In this document: piece after piece, positions 42,801-48,800 of the stretch
Numbering within the stretch: the first letter of the stretch is position 1
Layout: every line of letters starts with the position of its first letter
The notes under the pieces: generated by a model
Database searches by the model: none
What the model saw: the letters and a program-made list of their open reading frames with translations, nothing else
Told to the model about the DNA's origin: nothing
Position numbers and translations under genes: made by a program
Assembly (NCBI GenBank): GCA_032622095.1
Contig: CP136064.1
Span: 247,975,827 to 248,039,826 of the forward strand
DNA from: Siphonodentalium dalli
Taxonomy: Eukaryota > Mollusca > Scaphopoda > Gadilida > Siphonodentaliidae
Reading direction: 5' to 3'
DNA: 64,000 nt

Positions 42801-45800
42801 CAACTAGTATTACAGTAAAATCCATCAATTGCCTGGCTAGTATTAATTACAGTTCAATGTTATTGTGTTACTGTTCAAATTTACTGTTTCACAGCTAATT
42901 ATATGGTTATTACAGTTATGTTCCAGAAACTGTGTTCACGGAAATACCTCGAGTATACTACCCTAAATGCACAGAAACAAAAAAAGAATTTCCCTACCAA
43001 CCTACCCACTGTCAAAACTTTGGGTAGGGAGAGTAGAAACCAACAATGTTTATATTGCAATAGAGCAAATAAGCTAATTATTTTCAGTAAGGCCAAAGAA
43101 AAAAGATACTATGTTTCCGCACATCGACCAACCCTAAAAATAACCGCCGACCCTAATCTTTTTATTGATATTTTGAGAAAAAGCTGAAAATTTCTATAAA
43201 AAAAAAAAAAAAATCCCAACCTACCTACCCTAATTTTTTCACACCGTTAGCGGAAACATACTATCTTTTTTTTTTGCCTAAGCTTAATAAAAGTGAGGAA
43301 CACTGTTAATATTCATTGGATATCTCATAGGACATAATGGTGTTTATACCGGTCTAACATTTTGCCATAAACACATTGTCTCATCAAGACTGTCTTTGTA
43401 TTCCCGCACACATGGATTAATTTCAAGTGATAATGTTAGTCAGAATAATATAACATAATCTAATATAAATACAAACAAATTAACTCATAAAAATAAAAAA
43501 ATACATCTTTTACATACAAAATCTTTCAAAAATTATTTAGTCACCCACCACTGACAGAGAAGTTGCCCCGATATTACCCTTGAGGCAACTTATCTTTGGC
43601 CCATGTCATAACGAAACATTCATATACATTGACATGTACATGTGAATCATGACATAAAATCAACAGCCACCAGCATTATCGGCCAACCTGCCTGGAAAAC
43701 TGGCATGGGCATTTAGGTATACAACCCTGATAATTAGGAAAAATGTCCTAGGTAAAAAAAATGCCTAGGAGAAATATTTCTCCTAGGCAAAAACAGCATT
43801 CTATTAGGCTTTTTTTTAATTGTCCAAAACAAGCTCGAATTGTTCAATTATGTTACTGAATGTGTTAGATCTTGTTAGAAATCAATTGTCATCTAAATAA
43901 TTTGATCATTACTGATATTTAAGAACTATATGTAACCATATTTGTTTTTATTTCAAAATACTTTCTGAGTATTAATTATATAATAATATAAGCCAACACA
44001 CAATAACAACATAAATGGTACTGTTGTGAAAGTTCATGTTTCTTGCAATGAATTGTAAACACTCTGATCAGACAACATTGAACAATAAAGTCCATAAACA
44101 ACTAACTAAATGTACTTAAAATGATTATGATACATTACAAGAACTAATATGACTATGGATACATACAATTAACAAATAACTAGGGTTGAAACGATTAATC
44201 GACTAGTCGTAGACGACGCTGAAATGTCAGAACGTCGACTCTGAATTTTGCCGTCGACTAGTCGGAACATAGTGTATTACTTCCATGTATAACATTTACA
44301 AGATCGATTCCGTCATAAACGGTGTTAACTGCGCATAAGTTATGGTAAGTATAACGTTTGGTGGCACCCGGAATTGACAGTGTTACTAGTATAGACACAC
44401 ACGGTGACTCGACTATTAATTGAAAGAATGAAATTGACAACACAATGTCTCAATCGTCGTTTGAGGTCAAAGACATCACTGCGACATGATTGACGCGGCT
44501 TTATCGTTTGTCGGAGACCGCTTGGATCTAGACACTGTGTATATTTCAAATGATCTCGCACCGTCGGGTTATGATGCGACTCTGGGTGAAGGTCGCTTAA
44601 GGTGACGTCATTGGTGCTACCGTATATGAAAGTGTCAATGACACTGTAGCACTTAGGTAGGGGAATAATTTAATGGTCGACAGTAAATGGAGGAATAGGA
44701 AAAGTGCTAATTGAAATGTCTAAGTAAGACTAGATGTACATGTCAATACACTGTATCAACATTCATAACAGGTTTCATAATGATCGGATCAGGGATGTGG
44801 TGATTATGGTGTGCTAAAGGATTTATTGATGCAAAGAGTAAATTCTAAAATGGCCACCGGCAGCCATGTTTTTTTCCGAATTATCCCAAAATGACTTGTT
44901 CCCATCTACAGCCTTTACAAATCTCATAATGATCTGATCAAAGGTATGACCTGTAGCCTGTGCCAATGGATTTAGTCATGCAAAGAGTAAAATCCAAGAT
45001 GGCTGCTGGCGGCCATGTTTTTCGGCTGAACGACCCCAAAATGACTCGTTTCCCATCTACATGTCATTGTTAACATACATGACAAATTTCATGAAGTTCC
45101 GACCAAAACTACGACCTGTAGCCTGCGCCAAATGATTTAGTCATGCAAAGAGTAAAATCCAAGATGGCCATGTTTTTTGGCCGAACGACCCCAAAATGAC
45201 TCGTTCCCATCTACATGTCAATATTAACATCCATGACAAATTTCATGATGATCAGACGAACAGCACGACCTGTAGCCCGCGCCAATGGATTGAATTTTGA
45301 AATCCAAAATGGCCACCAGCGGCCATGTTTTTTGGCCGAATGACCCCAAAATGACTCGTTCCCATCTACATGTCAATGTCAACATTCATGACAAAATTCA
45401 TAAAGATCAGACCATAGGTACGACCTGTAGTCCGCGCCAAAGGATTTAGTCATGCAAAGAGTAAAATCCATGATGGCTGCTGGCGGCCATGTTTTTTGGC
45501 CGAACAACCCCAACATCACTCGTTCCCATCTACATGTCATTGTTAACATCCATGACAAATTTCATGAAGTTCTGACCAAAGCTACAACCTGTAGCCTGCA
45601 CCAAAGAATTTAGTCATGCAAAGAGTAAAATCCAAGATGGCTGCTGGCGGCCATGTTTTTTGGCTGAACGACCCCAAAATCACTCGTTCCCATCTACATG
45701 TCTATATTAACTTCCATGACAAATTTCATGATGATCAGACGAACAGCACGACCTGTAGCCCGCACCAATGGATTGAATTTTTAAATCCAAAATGGCCACC

Positions 45801-48800
45801 AGCGGCCATGTTTTTTGGCCGAATGACCCCAAAATGACTCGTTCCCATCTACATGTCAACATTCATGACAAAATTCATAAAGATCAGACCATAGGTACGA
45901 CCTGTAGCCCGCGCCAAAGGATTTAGTCATGCAAAGAGTAAAATCCATGATGGCTGCTGGTGGCCAATGCCGGCCATGTTTTTTGGCCGAACAACCCCAA
46001 AATCACTCGTTCCCATCTACATGTCATTGTTAACATCCATGACAAATTTCATGAAGTTCTGATCAAAACTACGACCTGTAGCCTGCGCCAAAGGATTTAG
46101 TCATGCAAAGAGTAAAATCCAAGATGGCTGCCAGCGGCCATGTTTTTAGGCCGAACGACCCCAAAATGACTCGTTTCCCATCTACATGTCAATATTAACA
46201 TCCATGACAAATTTCATAATGATCAGACGAACAGTACGACCTGTAGCCCTAGCGCCAATGGATTGAATTTTGAAATCCAAAATGGCCACCAGCGGCCATG
46301 TTTTTTGGCCGAATGACCCCAAAATGACTCGTTCCCATCTACATGTCAATGTCAACATTCATGACAAATTTCATAAAGATCAGACCAAAGGTACGACCTG
46401 TAGCCCGCGCCAAAGGATTTAGTCATGCAAAGAGTAAAATCCAAGATGGCTGCTGACGGCCATGTTTTTTGGCCGAACGACCCCAAAATGACTTGTTCCC
46501 ATCTACATGTCAATATTAACATCCATGACAAATTTCATGATGATCAAACGAACAGTACGACCTGTAGCCCTAGCGCCAATGGATTGAATTTTGAAATCCA
46601 AGATGGCCACCAGCAGCCATGTTTTTTGGCCGAATGACCCCAAAATGACTCGTTCCCATCTACATGTCAATGTCAACATTCATGCAAAATTTCATAAAGA
46701 TCAGACCAAAGGTACGACCTGTAGCCCGTGCCAAAGGAAATTATTGACGGACACACGGACAGACGCACACACGGACACATGGACGCCAAGCCATGGCAAT
46801 AGCTCAAACTTACAAGTTGAGCTAATAAATGATACTGACATTAAGAACTGGCTATTGTATTCTACAAAATAGCCTATACTATAGGGCGTATTTAGTCGGA
46901 ACATTAACATTTTATAGTGACACCGCCCGGCACCGGTTTATTGGTGATCACGTGACTAAACGAGATCTCGAACGCTGATATTAAATTTAAAACCTGTATA
47001 AATGATCGAGTTTCTAATCATTAACCACCACATGTCTAATTATATAATTACATTCAGTGTGTTGGATAAATATCAAGATGTTTACAGTATTATTTCCCAA
47101 ATAAATTGGTGTCTATGCAGGGAAATGCGCTAGACCGTCATTGCATTAGGCCAAAAAAAAAAACATCTGTGTTTCCGGTTACCCGACCGACCTGCCGAAA
47201 TTGGGCCGACCTGGACTTTTTTTTTCAAATTTCAACCCAAATCAAAAAATTTCAACCCAAAAAAAACAAAAAAAAAACTTTTTTAATTTTTAATTTTTTT
47301 TTAATGCATGTCATTGGCATGTAAACACATCAAAATCGTTAAATATATACTATATACTATGTTTACATTAAGCAGCAATAATTTTAGATGGAATTTTCAA
47401 AAACAATTTACTTCTATTAAAATACATGTCCATTTGTGGTTGCAGATGAATCCCAATCTCACCAATAAATCTGCAGTCTTTAAAACCTGCCTGTGGTAAT
47501 CTTGTTTGTTCAACTCCCATGTCTTATGGGAAGAAGTCTTATCTGCTAGAGAGCAATATACACGTAGAAGACTTTCTATATCAGAATTTAAAGTTCCTCT
47601 CCCCAGTCAATCAAGGATTCATAGTGTTCAGGCATAGTTACTAGTATGTATACAGACAGTATAAAGATGACTGCATGTCTACCATATCAAACACCCTTCT
47701 GGGATGGGCACTAAAAAGCACATGAAATTATCTACTGGTTTGTTTGGGTATATAAAACTTACAAGCATGCATATGCCAATTTGAATGCTGAGGTGTGGTA
47801 CCTCAGTCAAGGTGTGGCCTGTGGTACCATTTTCAGTGTGGTGTGGGACTTTATATTTCAGTGCTGTTGAGGGATGTCTGAGGAACATTTACACCCTGTG
47901 CAATGTGTCTGAGGTGCATGTGAGATATGTGTCTTAGGTCCTGAGGTGTATGACCAAATATTTAAGTGAGGTTTGAATTAATATCATACAAGTTATGTTA
48001 TTATAAAGTAATAGTGTATGTCTTGGGCCTGTTGATATGTCAATATTGTGCTCTGAGAAAGATGTGCCACCACAATCTAAACTGAGAGAATAATTACAAG
48101 AGAGCTGCATAATTGAGTGCCTGGGTGGCATTTGTTTGTTCACATTGACAATACTTATCATATTATTGTGCTACATTAACTGTTTACTTGCAATATACAT
48201 GGACAGCCTTAACACAAGTATAAAGAGTAAGCATTAATGTACTTCTTAACTGTTCGGGGAAAAAATAAAAAAATATTACCAAAAAAAAAAAAATCCCTAC
48301 CTACCTACCTGGAATTTTTTGGCACCGTAATAGGAAACAAATATTAATTTTGTTTTGGCCTTAGTCATCAGTGTACGCCAAATACGATGAATTTTCCGTA
48401 CCATGTTATGTTTGAAAGTTTTGATATCGGGACTCTGAAATTCACTAATCGTTTCAACACTACAAATAACATTGACATATTGAATGATGATTCAGTGAAT
48501 ATTTCTGTTAAGTTTCCACATTTTGAAATACATTATGGATTGTAAACAGTTAACACTAACAATTGTGTTTACATATACATTGTAGTTCTTAATATCATAA
48601 TATGCATTTCTTTTATTGTAGTTGATGTGCAGTGATTCACCAATATATTGGTCACTTCGGAAATAACACGTCGTTTATGGGCTGTGTTTGTGAAAAATTA
48701 CAATGCATTATAGCGCCTCAAACTTAAATCCTTCGCGGAATTGAGCGGTGACAAAGCTGTTCCCAGAAACGTAATCTGGATGACACAAATTCCCGGAATC

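Larger units (their letters stand above)
44181..48462. mobile_element. hAT-type element, 4282 bp with two nested insertions
   Basis: Exact 8-bp duplication CAAATAAC (44173-44180, 48463-48470) around ends TAGGGTTGAAACGATTA / TAATCGTTTCAACACTA. The left subterminal region has ACTAGTCG repeats. Inside are the monomer array 44626-46825 and the TTA element 47149-48360; without them the hAT is about 0.87 kb and non-autonomous. Confidence 0.88.

Noticed and set aside
44258-44561. Small minus-strand frames in the 44-kb hAT as transposase
   Set aside because: No BED, DDE or hATC motif; they fall in the subterminal repeat region.
45616-46872. Open frames reading KSKMAAGGHVFWPNDPK as a repeat protein
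   Set aside because: The same words occur in all three monomer arrays, on both strands and with stops; this is translated repeat DNA.
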